Assembly (NCBI GenBank): GCA_031406155.1
Contig: JANOGW010000098.1
Span: forward strand, 1-64,000
From: JACMNW01 sp031406155
GTDB lineage: Bacteria; Pseudomonadota; Alphaproteobacteria; Rhodobacterales; Rhodobacteraceae
Reading direction: 5' to 3'
Length of the DNA stretch: 64,000 nucleotides
Positions within the stretch are counted from its first letter, which is position 1. Each line of letters opens with the position of its first letter. A program made the position numbers and the translations under genes. The notes beneath the pieces were generated by a model, which saw only the letters and a program-made list of their open reading frames with translations, ran no database searches and was not told the DNA's origin. Of this stretch, positions 18,707 through 25,633 are shown one piece after another.

Positions 18707-19045
18707 TCAGTCTTTTTTGGCCGGTTCGGTGCCTCTGACAACTTCGACCTTCACCTCGGCCACGAAAGCAGCCAGTGCCCCGACGACGGCAAGCAACGGC
18801 GCGGCCAGAATGACCGCTCCGCCGGCAATCGCGCCAATTGTCAAAGGCATCTCGATCATGATGTCGCCGTCAGGCTCGATCACGCGGATGCGTTTAACCT
18901 GCCCCTCGGCCGCAAGCCGCTTTACACAGGCAACAAGTTCGTCGCCGCGCACGTGGATCTGTTCGGTCCATGTGGGTTTGTGAGCATGTTCATCGGCAGC
19001 CGCAGCTTTTTTGGCCGATGCGTCTTTGGTATCGTGGTGTGCCAT
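18707..19045 (-). CDS. DUF4342 family protein
   Basis: A 112-residue protein with a charged N-terminus (KDASAKKAAAADEHAHK), the conserved DUF4342 core (E-Q-I-H-V-R-G-D-E-L-V, then G-D-I-M-I-E-M-P-L-T-I-G) and a C-terminal hydrophobic segment of about 30 residues that is probably membrane-associated. The ATG at 19045 is chosen because GGAGGG stands just upstream. A longer frame from 19117 would begin inside a FixK-type box. The function of the family is unknown. The box at 19104-19117, centred 65 bp from the start, suggests its own oxygen-regulated promoter rather than read-through from 19596. Confidence 0.78.
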   Translation of the reverse strand: MAHHDTKDASAKKAAAADEHAHKPTWTEQIHVRGDELVACVKRLAAEGQVKRIRVIEPDGDIMIEMPLTIGAIAGGAVILAAPLLAVVGALAAFVAEVKVEVVRGTEPAKKD

Positions 19046-19103
19046 GATGATCCCTCCGGCGGGTTGTTCGACAGCAAGAATGACAGGTTGTGCGGCCGGC
19101 AAA

Positions 19104-19117
19104 TTGACACGGATCAA
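19104..19117. promoter_or_regulatory. FixK/FNR box TTGACACGGATCAA
   Basis: A strict palindrome upstream of the DUF4342 gene, centred about 65 bp from its start. It is identical over all 14 bases to the box at 31178-31191. Confidence 0.7.
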
Positions 19118-19170
19118 TTGCGCGGCATGAACCGAAGCGGCTTTGGCTGCGGCGGCTCGGGTCGGGGCGG

Positions 19171-19596
19171 CTATGCTTTGTCGTGTGGGTCGTGCTTTCC
19201 TGCCGTCAGACCGACCAACAATCCCAATGCCATGACGATCAGCAGCGCCTTGCCGGCCGCGAGGTCCGGCAAGATGGCTTTGGCGGCCAGCACGGTCTGA
19301 TGCAATTGCGCTAGTTCAGCCTGCTGCCTGCGACGTGCCTTTTTCGCTTGCTGTGCGACCACAACGACCAGCACAACCGCCACGACAAGCGCCGCCGCCG
19401 CGATGATGAGACAGCCCGCGAGCACCCCCCAACGGGCCGCAAGCATCACGCCGATGGCCGCGATGGCCGCGATGATCGCGACGCCCAAGAACAGCAAAGC
19501 AAGTCCGCCAAGCAATGCGCTGCCCATCTGGCGGCGCGCAGTCCGCCTAATCCGCGCTTTGAGGGCGGCCCCGATATTCGCCAGATGATCTGTCAT
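19171..19596 (-). CDS. Phage-holin-family-like membrane protein
   Basis: A 141-residue protein with two adjacent membrane helices (about residues 28-50 and 53-80), a basic KKARRRQQ stretch after them, and a third hydrophobic helix near the C-terminus (about 112-132). This arrangement matches the Holin-X/YqjE-type proteins that accompany DUF883 proteins in bacteria, as here: the DUF883 gene ends 13 nt upstream. These proteins are linked to envelope stress and are not lysis holins. The ATG at 19596 (MTDHLAN) is chosen over a frame opening at 19650 that would overlap the DUF883 gene. Confidence 0.75.
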   Translation of the reverse strand: MTDHLANIGAALKARIRRTARRQMGSALLGGLALLFLGVAIIAAIAAIGVMLAARWGVLAGCLIIAAAALVVAVVLVVVVAQQAKKARRRQQAELAQLHQTVLAAKAILPDLAAGKALLIVMALGLLVGLTAGKHDPHDKA

Positions 19597-19609
19597 CGCG
19601 CGATCCGGC

Positions 19610-19951
19610 CTAGCGCCGGAACAGCAATGACACCAGCAAACCAAGGCCAAAGGCCATCAGGATGCTTTGCAACGGATGGTCCTGCACCCGGTGATCCAGT
19701 GCCTTTTCTGCGTGTTCCACGCCCTCTTCCATCCTGTCACGAGCCTTGCGCGCGCGGGCGGAAGCGTCTTTTGCAGCCGCCTCGGCCGTGGCCCCAAAGG
19801 CATGCACCTTGTCACTGACAAAAGTGGTCATCATTTCGGCCATTGCGGCAACCTCATCGCGGATCGCCTGCAATTGCGTGTCAATGTCGTCGTCCGGCCC
19901 GGCGGGTTTGGACGCACCGGGTTTCGCGGTTTTTGGTGTCATGTCGGACAT
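19610..19951 (-). CDS. DUF883 (ElaB/YqjD-like) membrane-anchored protein
   Basis: A 113-residue protein with a helical, charged N-terminal region (about 25-85; many K/E/R/A) and a C-terminal membrane helix preceded by D-H-P-L-Q-S and ending in LLFRR, the hallmark of ElaB/YqjD/DUF883. E. coli relatives are stationary-phase, inner-membrane, ribosome-binding proteins; that role is only presumed here. It is first in a run with the holin-like gene, which follows 13 nt later. No FixK-type box is seen in the 112 bp upstream. Confidence 0.82.
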   Translation of the reverse strand: MSDMTPKTAKPGASKPAGPDDDIDTQLQAIRDEVAAMAEMMTTFVSDKVHAFGATAEAAAKDASARARKARDRMEEGVEHAEKALDHRVQDHPLQSILMAFGLGLLVSLLFRR

Positions 19952-20063
19952 GGTCTGGTCTCCTTGATCAAAGACGTTGGCGAGGGTGAACGGACATTCC
20001 CTTTTTGTCGCAATCGCTTAGCGGCGGCCCGCCGATAAAGCGCGTTTTGCACCAACATGCGCG

Positions 20064-20513
20064 TCATCCCTTTGTAAAGACGTGCTCAGTCACGATCCGT
20101 CGCAAGTCGTGTGGGGTTTCGTGCAGCAGGTTCTTCGAGATTTCGACGATGACGGCATGTTTCAGGTCTGGCGACAGTCCGTCGCGCAGCAGACCCAGCA
20201 TTTCGGGGCCAGCAAAGATCGCAAGATGCGTGAAGTCGTGCTTGGCAAAGTGATCCTGCAGCAGGGTGACGGCCTCGTCGACGAAGGCCCGCTTTGCGTC
20301 CTTTACCGGGTCAGATGCATATTCCATCGCCGAACGCCCCGGCCCGACCGACGAAAAGCTGCGCCCCGGCTTGTCGGACATGATCTCGCGCAGATCCTTG
20401 TGCTCGGCATCAAGGGTCAGCTCCGGCGTGTCGTCCGTCGCACCCTTTGCAATGCCCTTGATGATGCGGGCCTGCGTGGCGCTCATGACCAGAGCCCAGA
20501 CAACGTCTTTCAT
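20064..20513 (-). CDS. Host-attachment/baeRF-type protein
   Basis: A 149-residue protein of the family named after a protein required for attachment to host cells, related to bacterial/archaeal eRF1-like (baeRF) folds. Visible features are the N-terminal strand WALVMSATQARI, the glycine/serine-rich loop SDKPGRSFSSVGPGRSAME, and the C-terminal helix AIFAGPEMLGLLR with H-E-T-P-H-D-L-R. The usual protein is about this length. Its job is not established. A FixK-type box at 20597-20610 lies 90 bp upstream (centre), so oxygen control is inferred. Confidence 0.8.
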   Translation of the reverse strand: MKDVVWALVMSATQARIIKGIAKGATDDTPELTLDAEHKDLREIMSDKPGRSFSSVGPGRSAMEYASDPVKDAKRAFVDEAVTLLQDHFAKHDFTHLAIFAGPEMLGLLRDGLSPDLKHAVIVEISKNLLHETPHDLRRIVTEHVFTKG

Positions 20514-20596
20514 CCGACCAGTCCTTTCATCAGCACCTCCGTTGGTGCAAAGGGATCAACTGACTTGAACAGTCGCAGGCAAACTGTCTGCCTGCA

Positions 20597-20610
20597 TTGA
20601 TTTCTGTCAA
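20597..20610. promoter_or_regulatory. FixK/FNR box TTGATTTCTGTCAA
   Basis: A strict TTGA-N6-TCAA site in the 142-bp gap upstream of the host-attachment-type gene on the minus strand, centred about 90 bp from its ATG. Confidence 0.68.
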
Positions 20611-20655
20611 TTTCGCGCAAACTGTCGGCGCGCGCAAATAGCCATTCAACTGCGC

Positions 20656-21693
20656 TTACAATTGGTCGCGGGCAAGATAGGTTGTCCAGACAGCGATGAA
20701 CATGGCGGCGATAACCGGCCCCATTATGAACCCCGCCAGCCCGAACGTCGCGATGCCGCCAAGTGTCGAAAGCAGCACGATAAACTCTGGCAGCTTGGTT
20801 GCCTGGCCGATCAGAAACGGGCGCGCGAAATTATCAACCAATCCGACCACCATCACGCCGTAAACCAGCAATCCGATGCCCTGCAGGGTAGCCCGGGTTG
20901 CAAGGAAATAGATCGCGAATGGCAGCCAGACCAAAGCCGCACCAAAAAGCGGAAGCAGCGCCAGAAACGACATCAGCACCGTCCACAGAATGGTTGCGTT
21001 GATGCCCAGAACCCAGAAGCCAAGGCCACCGAGGCCGCCTTGCAGCATTGCGACCAGAATGTCGCCCTTCACTGTGGCACGAACGACCGCGGTAAATCGC
21101 GCTAAAAGCGCATCTTGCAGCGACGGGCGAAATTGGGCCGCCAGTTTCAGGTGCCCAATCAGCGTCTTGCCGTCGCGGAACAGAAAGAAAGTCAGATAAA
21201 GCATCGCAAAGAGGCTGATGAAGAAACTGACGGTGCTTTGCCCGATCGAGAAGACCTGCGGCGCGATTGCCTGAACCCAACCACTGAGCGCCGCCGCCAT
21301 GCTGGTCTGAACGGCCTCAAGATCGGTCAGGCCAACCCGTGCCAACATCGACTTCACCCATTGCGGCAAAACCGCCAGAACATTTTGAAACAGGCCTTGC
21401 AGGGCAACATCATCCGACTGAATGTTTGCAACCAGCGTGGTTGCCTGCTGGATGATTGCGACAGCAATCAAGAGCAACGGGATGACCACGATCAGAAAGA
21501 CAATCGTTACGGACGCAAGCGAAGCAAGGCTGGCGCGGTTGTCCAGCGCCGCAAGCAGGCGTTCATAAAGTGGATAGAACACGATTGCGATCACCACGGC
21601 CCAGAATACTGCGCCAAGAAATGGCATCAGGACCCACCCGAACCCGACTGTTGCCACGCCGACCAGCACAAAGAATGCTCTGTTTTCACGCAT
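20656..21693 (-). CDS. AI-2E family transporter
   Basis: A 345-residue inner-membrane protein of the AI-2E/PerM/TqsA family, with about eight membrane helices: two at the N-terminus, one at about 60-85, then five in the C-terminal two thirds. Family signatures are visible: FFLFRDGK near residue 170 and P-x-F-G-A-A-L-V-W-L-P near 250. Members export the quorum-sensing furanone AI-2 in E. coli or act in ion/proton antiport. The substrate here cannot be assigned. It is divergent from the bactofilin-like gene; the box at 21836 is about 150 bp from this start and closer to the other gene. Confidence 0.87.
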   Translation of the reverse strand: MRENRAFFVLVGVATVGFGWVLMPFLGAVFWAVVIAIVFYPLYERLLAALDNRASLASLASVTIVFLIVVIPLLLIAVAIIQQATTLVANIQSDDVALQGLFQNVLAVLPQWVKSMLARVGLTDLEAVQTSMAAALSGWVQAIAPQVFSIGQSTVSFFISLFAMLYLTFFLFRDGKTLIGHLKLAAQFRPSLQDALLARFTAVVRATVKGDILVAMLQGGLGGLGFWVLGINATILWTVLMSFLALLPLFGAALVWLPFAIYFLATRATLQGIGLLVYGVMVVGLVDNFARPFLIGQATKLPEFIVLLSTLGGIATFGLAGFIMGPVIAAMFIAVWTTYLARDQL

Positions 21694-21835
21694 TTATTTC
21701 TGTCCCCGCCCTCGTTTGTCAGATGTTGCGGACTTTGTATTGTCTTTGCCCCCGCGCATCCCCGTTGGTGCGCCAGCCCCGGGCTTCGATTGCCTCTGAC
21801 GCGGCCGCACAATGGGGAAATGGCGTTACTGTCAG

Positions 21836-21849
21836 TTGATCCCCGTCAA
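21836..21849. promoter_or_regulatory. FixK/FNR box TTGATCCCCGTCAA
   Basis: A strict palindrome in the 214-bp divergent region. Its centre is about 65 bp before the ATG at 21908, the same distance as for the boxes at 19104 and 31178. Confidence 0.7.
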
Positions 21850-21907
21850 TGCCGCTTCTTGAATCGTCTGTAGATTATCAGAAACTGAAATGTCGGAGAG
21901 CGCGATA

Positions 21908-23104
21908 ATGACCGGACGCAATTCACTATGGACCGCCTTGGTCTTGCTGGCAATGACCGGCCCCGTTCAAGCCGAGATGCGAACCGAAACTGTCGGCGGC
22001 GACATTCTGATGTTCGGCGGCGGCTCTGCGGTCCCGCTCACGGCTGCACGCGATGTCGTGGCGGCGGGTCCGACGGTGACGATTAGCGGCACTGTTGCGC
22101 AAGACGCGCATGCCATGGGTTTTGACGTCGAGATCGATGCCGCAACTGCAGACGACCTTACCGCGCTGGGGTTTTCGATCAACCTGCGCGGGCCGGTCGG
22201 CGGCGATCTGACGGCCTCGGGTTTTACCATGCGCATGTCGCGTGCGGCTGAGGTTGGCGGCAACGCGCGGCTTGCCGGCGGCACCGTCACCATTGACGGG
22301 CCGGTGCGTGGCAGCCTTGCAGCCTTGGGGGCCGACGTCACCCTGAACGCTGAGATCACCGGCGACGCCTTGATCACCGCCGAAACAATCACGTTCGGAC
22401 CACAGGCGCAGATTGACGGCACATTGACCTATTCCGCCGCCGCAAAGATCGACATCCCCGAAAGTGTCATTGCTGCCGACCGGGTTACCTTCACCCCCCT
22501 TGATCACCGCGGAATGATGCGCGACGCGGGCGAAATGTGGAGCGATTGGGAATATCCCGTTCTGCCAACCTTCATGCACCTGCTGGGTGGCCTTGTTATC
22601 ACCCTCGGCTTTTTCTTTGTGATCGGTGCCATCTTTCTGTCCTTGATGCCGAACAAGGTCGCCCACCTCGAACACAGCATCGCACAACGTCCTTGGATGG
22701 CGCTGCTGTCGGGGGTCATCGGTCTGTCCATCCTGTTTGGGCTGGTACCTATCAGCGCGCTGACGATTGTCGGCATCCCCTTCGTCCCGATCGTCGTCTT
22801 GGCAACAGTCGCAGTCTGGACGCTTGGTTATGTCTTGGGCGCATATGCCTTAGCGATGCGCGCCCTGAGCGGCATCGGGTCACCTGAAAACCCGACGATC
22901 TGGATCAGGCTTTTTGCGCTGCTGGTGGGGGTTACGGTGATCGCCTTGCTGAATTTCATTCCGTTCCTCGGCTGGATGGCGAATTTTGCGCTGGTGCTGA
23001 TCGGTATCGGGGCGATGACCATGGCTTTGTTCAACCTGATGATCGCCAGGACCGACGCGGTTCTGGATATCGACATGCAGCCCGTAGACAACGATCCGAA
23101 ATAG
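21908..23104 (+). CDS. Exported bactofilin-like protein with C-terminal membrane domain
   Basis: A 398-residue protein. A signal peptide (cleavage expected after GPVQA, about residue 22) leads into a right-handed beta-helix of polymer-forming type at about 30-175, with repeated T-I-x-G-x-V and G-D-x-x-x-x-G units as in bactofilins. A linker and four membrane helices (about 225-390) follow. Classical bactofilins are cytoplasmic and lack both a signal peptide and membrane helices, so this version probably displays the beta-helix in the periplasm. GGAG stands 9 nt before the ATG at 21908; an ATG at 21890 would give a less suitable N-terminus. It heads a three-gene run with DUF2267 and DUF3775 proteins. 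Confidence 0.78.
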   Translation: MTGRNSLWTALVLLAMTGPVQAEMRTETVGGDILMFGGGSAVPLTAARDVVAAGPTVTISGTVAQDAHAMGFDVEIDAATADDLTALGFSINLRGPVGGDLTASGFTMRMSRAAEVGGNARLAGGTVTIDGPVRGSLAALGADVTLNAEITGDALITAETITFGPQAQIDGTLTYSAAAKIDIPESVIAADRVTFTPLDHRGMMRDAGEMWSDWEYPVLPTFMHLLGGLVITLGFFFVIGAIFLSLMPNKVAHLEHSIAQRPWMALLSGVIGLSILFGLVPISALTIVGIPFVPIVVLATVAVWTLGYVLGAYALAMRALSGIGSPENPTIWIRLFALLVGVTVIALLNFIPFLGWMANFALVLIGIGAMTMALFNLMIARTDAVLDIDMQPVDNDPK

Positions 23105-23113
23105 GAGAGAGTG

Positions 23114-23542
23114 ATGTCTTCGCAGGGGCTTGAAGTGATCGACCACACTGTTCAACTGACCCACGAATGGATCAACGAGCTATGCGCGCGGCTGGACTGG
23201 ACCAGCCACCGCGACGCGCTGCGCCTGCTGCGCGCCACACTTCGTCAGATCCGGGACCATTTGGGCCACGAGGAAGTGGCACAGTTTTCGGCCCAGATGC
23301 CGTTGCTGGTGCGCGGCATGTTCTTTGAAGGCTGGACACCCGCCCATACTCCGATCCACGATCGCAAGGCTGAACACTTTGTCGCGGCGATCAGCGCACA
23401 GGTCAGCGATGCGATGGAATGGCGCGGTGCACAAGACATCGTCGCAGTGTTCAAGACGCTGAATGCCAGAATATCCGAAGGCGAGATCGCCGATATCAAG
23501 GCCGGCCTGCCGATACCAATTCGACAGATGTGGCCAGACTGA
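23114..23542 (+). CDS. DUF2267 family protein
   Basis: A 142-residue, all-helical protein. It matches DUF2267 through W-x-x-x-L-x-x-R-L near residue 20, R-D-A-L-R-L-L-R-A-T-L, the central L-P-x-L-V-R-G-M-F-F-E-G-W block and the C-terminal L-P-x-x-I-R-Q-M-W-P. The function is unknown; members are common in stress and hypoxia gene sets. It starts 9 nt after the bactofilin-like gene with GGAGAG ahead of the ATG. A GTG directly in front could also be used. Confidence 0.85.
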   Translation: MSSQGLEVIDHTVQLTHEWINELCARLDWTSHRDALRLLRATLRQIRDHLGHEEVAQFSAQMPLLVRGMFFEGWTPAHTPIHDRKAEHFVAAISAQVSDAMEWRGAQDIVAVFKTLNARISEGEIADIKAGLPIPIRQMWPD

Positions 23543-23553
23543 AGGAGAAGGAA

Positions 23554-23967
23554 ATGACGGACGAGTTGACCATCATGCCCGACTTCCTAAGCCGGCTGAT
23601 CTTCAAGATGCGCGCAGTGATGCTGGGCGACGTGGACACGCCGCAAGACGCAACCGACAACGCCTTGCGCGGGTCACATCACCTGACCCTGCAGGACGAA
23701 ACCGGAACGGCCCTGTCGCACGAAGAATTGACCGAAGAGATCGACGCCATGGATCCCGATCACCAGCATGAACTGGTCGCACTGATGTGGGTCGGGCGCG
23801 GGGACTTTGGCCCCGAAGAATGGGCCGACGCGCTGGCCATGGCGGCAGAGCGCGCCGATAGTCCGACATCGCAATACCTGCTGTCACATCCGATGGCCGC
23901 TGACGACATTGCCAGCGGCCTTGAGGCGTTGGGTCATGACCACATCCTGCAAGACGGTGCCTACTGA
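23554..23967 (+). CDS. DUF3775 family protein
   Basis: A 137-residue acidic protein. It has a hydrophobic L-x-R-L-I-F-K-M-R-A start, a central E-E-I-D-A-M-D-P-D-H-Q-H-E-L-V-A-L-M-W-x-G-R-G block and a helical C-terminus with Y-L-L-S-H-P-M-A-A-D-D-I-A-S-G-L, all characteristic of DUF3775. Its function is unknown. It is last in the operon with the bactofilin-like and DUF2267 genes (11-nt gap, GAAGGAGAAGG ribosome site). It converges on the fixK-like gene, 10 nt away, with no clear terminator between. Confidence 0.8.
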   Translation: MTDELTIMPDFLSRLIFKMRAVMLGDVDTPQDATDNALRGSHHLTLQDETGTALSHEELTEEIDAMDPDHQHELVALMWVGRGDFGPEEWADALAMAAERADSPTSQYLLSHPMAADDIASGLEALGHDHILQDGAY

Positions 23968-23977
23968 AAGGCCGGTT

Positions 23978-24658
23978 TCAAGCTGCTTCCGAGGCGTCGG
24001 CCAGACCCTTCGCATCCAGCACTATGATGGAATTCGCCGACACCAATGAAATGATGCCGGAATTGCGCAACTGCGTGATCGTGCGGCTGACCGTTTCAAT
24101 CGTAAGCCCAAGGAAGTCCGCGATATCTGCACGCTTCATCTGCAATTCGATCATCGACTTGTCACCCTGCCGGGTGCCGATCCTGTCAGACATCACCAAC
24201 AGGAACGACGCCACCTTTTCCAGCGCCGACTTGCGCGCCAGCATCATGAAATGATCCTGCATCGCGCTGATCTCGCGCAGGGCAGCCATCAGCAGGCGGC
24301 GGTGGGTTTCGGGGCTGCCTTCGCCGTTTTCCAGCGCCTCGCGCCGGTGCAGGACGACTTCGCACGAACCGATCACGTCACAATCGGTATGGTGCTGATC
24401 ACCATTGGGAAACCCCACGATATCGCCCGGCAGCGCAAAGGCGATCACCTGTCTGCGGCCGTTTTCAAGAACCCGCGTCAGCCGCAGAGTACCGCTTTGC
24501 ACCTCGTAGATATGGGAGGCGTCGTCTCCCTCGCGAAAGACGCAGGCACCTGTCGCAAAGCGGCGCACCGGTCGCGCCGACGAAAAGGATTGCCGCGGGA
24601 TGTCAGTCGCCGCTCGCGGATAGGCGTCAGTCGCGGCGTTTGACAATGTGACATACAT
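23978..24658 (-). CDS. fixK: FixK-like Crp/Fnr transcriptional regulator
   Basis: A 226-residue Crp/Fnr protein. The cyclic-nucleotide-binding-like beta-roll (about 30-120; G-x-x-x-F-R-E-G-D, then L-P-G-D-I-V-G-F) leads to a dimer helix (about 122-152) and a helix-turn-helix (about 173-203). The recognition helix E188-x2-S191-R192 is the set that contacts TTGAT half-sites in FNR/FixK proteins. The N-terminal cysteine cluster of true FNR is missing, so it should not sense oxygen through its own Fe-S cluster, which is the FixK pattern. Likely targets are the boxes between 15.5 and 41.7 kb. Three 10-bp direct repeats stand 65-94 bp upstream, a probable site for the divergent response regulator. 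Confidence 0.83.
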   Translation of the reverse strand: MYVTLSNAATDAYPRAATDIPRQSFSSARPVRRFATGACVFREGDDASHIYEVQSGTLRLTRVLENGRRQVIAFALPGDIVGFPNGDQHHTDCDVIGSCEVVLHRREALENGEGSPETHRRLLMAALREISAMQDHFMMLARKSALEKVASFLLVMSDRIGTRQGDKSMIELQMKRADIADFLGLTIETVSRTITQLRNSGIISLVSANSIIVLDAKGLADASEAA

Positions 24659-24722
24659 GGTGCGTAACCCCTTGTTTGGTTCACAGCCACATTCGCTGAG
24701 CCATGTCGCATCACGACTGCCA

Positions 24723-24752
24723 AGTCGGTATCATTTTGTATCCGTTTGTATT
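24723..24752 (-). promoter_or_regulatory. Three 10-bp direct repeats upstream of fixK (K-box-like)
   Basis: On the minus strand the units AATACAAACG (24752-24743), GATACAAAAT (24742-24733) and GATACCGACT (24732-24723) follow one another without gaps. They share the core (A/G)ATAC. Ten-bp tandem direct repeats are the usual binding layout of OmpR/PhoB-type regulators. The K-box bound by FxkR upstream of fixK in rhizobia, as I recall it, is GTTACA-N4-GTTACA; GATACA-N4 differs at one base. The position, 65-94 bp from the fixK ATG, suits an activator. Confidence 0.6.
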
Positions 24753-24834
24753 TGCGCGTGCCGGGCCGCGACATTTGGCTGGTCGCAAGCGGGAAATCTC
24801 GCTAAGGTTGTCTCTGACCAAACCAGCGAGTCCT

Positions 24835-25572
24835 ATGCCCGGAAAACGTATCCTGGTCGTCGATGACGACCCCAAGATTCGTGACCTTCTCAGGCGCTGT
24901 CTGGAGGGGGAGTCGTTTCATGTGGACGAAGCCGCCGATGGCGCGGCTGTCCATGCGGCGTTTGATCAGGCGATACCGGACCTTGTGACCCTTGATCTGA
25001 ACCTCGGGTCGGAAGATGGTCTTGACTTAGCGCGCGAAATCCGACGCAGGTTTGACGTGCCGATCATCATGATCACCGGCAAGGATGACGTCATTGACCG
25101 GGTTGTCGGGCTGGAGCTTGGCGCGGATGACTACATCACCAAACCCTTCCATGTCCGGGAAATGCTCGCGCGGGTCCGCTCGGTGCTGCGTCGCGCCGAA
25201 GCACGCCCCGGCCCCCCGGTTGCCGCGGCGGAAGATCGTGTCAACCTCGGCCCGTTGTTAGATCTGGACGGGTTGACCATTGACCGGGACCGAATGATCC
25301 TGACTGATCGCCAAGGCGACATGTGCGACCTGACAACAGCGGATTTCAAGCTGCTGTGCGCCTTTATTGACAATCCGAAACGGCCATTGTCGCGCGACCG
25401 GCTGATGGATCTGATCAACGGGCCTGCCTGGGTTCCACTTGACCGCGCAATCGACAATCAGGTCGCGCGCCTGCGCAAGAAGATCGAGCGTGAACCGGCC
25501 CGCCCGCTTTTGATCAAATCAGTGCGCGGCATCGGTTATAGTCTGACCGAAGCCGCCGTTCCGCTGGCTTAG
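24835..25572 (+). CDS. OmpR-type response regulator (FxkR-like)
   Basis: A 245-residue two-component regulator. The receiver domain (about 4-122) has the acidic pocket D10-D11-D12, phospho-acceptor D54 (VTLDLNLG) and the conserved Lys in DYITKPF near 108. The C-terminal winged helix of OmpR/PhoB type spans about 140-240 (L-T-x-A-D-F-K-L-L, then V-R-G-I-G-Y). The ATG at 24835 is chosen because the receiver fold begins there. It lies between the fixK-like gene (divergent) and the hybrid FixL gene (convergent). OmpR-type regulators replace FixJ in the rhizobial hFixL-FxkR-FixKf cascade, and this gene fits that role by context and fold. Confidence 0.82.
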   Translation: MPGKRILVVDDDPKIRDLLRRCLEGESFHVDEAADGAAVHAAFDQAIPDLVTLDLNLGSEDGLDLAREIRRRFDVPIIMITGKDDVIDRVVGLELGADDYITKPFHVREMLARVRSVLRRAEARPGPPVAAAEDRVNLGPLLDLDGLTIDRDRMILTDRQGDMCDLTTADFKLLCAFIDNPKRPLSRDRLMDLINGPAWVPLDRAIDNQVARLRKKIEREPARPLLIKSVRGIGYSLTEAAVPLA

Positions 25573-25590
25573 AGTTCTTTGTTTTTGCGC

Positions 25591-25604
25591 TTGTCGTACG
25601 ACAA
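25591..25604. repeat. 14-bp perfect palindrome TTGTCGTACGACAA
   Basis: A perfect self-complementary sequence in the 61-bp gap between the convergent response regulator and hybrid kinase genes, preceded by a T-rich run. It has no loop, so it resembles a dimeric protein site more than a hairpin terminator. Its purpose is unknown. Confidence 0.4.
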
Positions 25605-25633
25605 ACCGGGGTCCATTTGGTATCGGACCAGCA

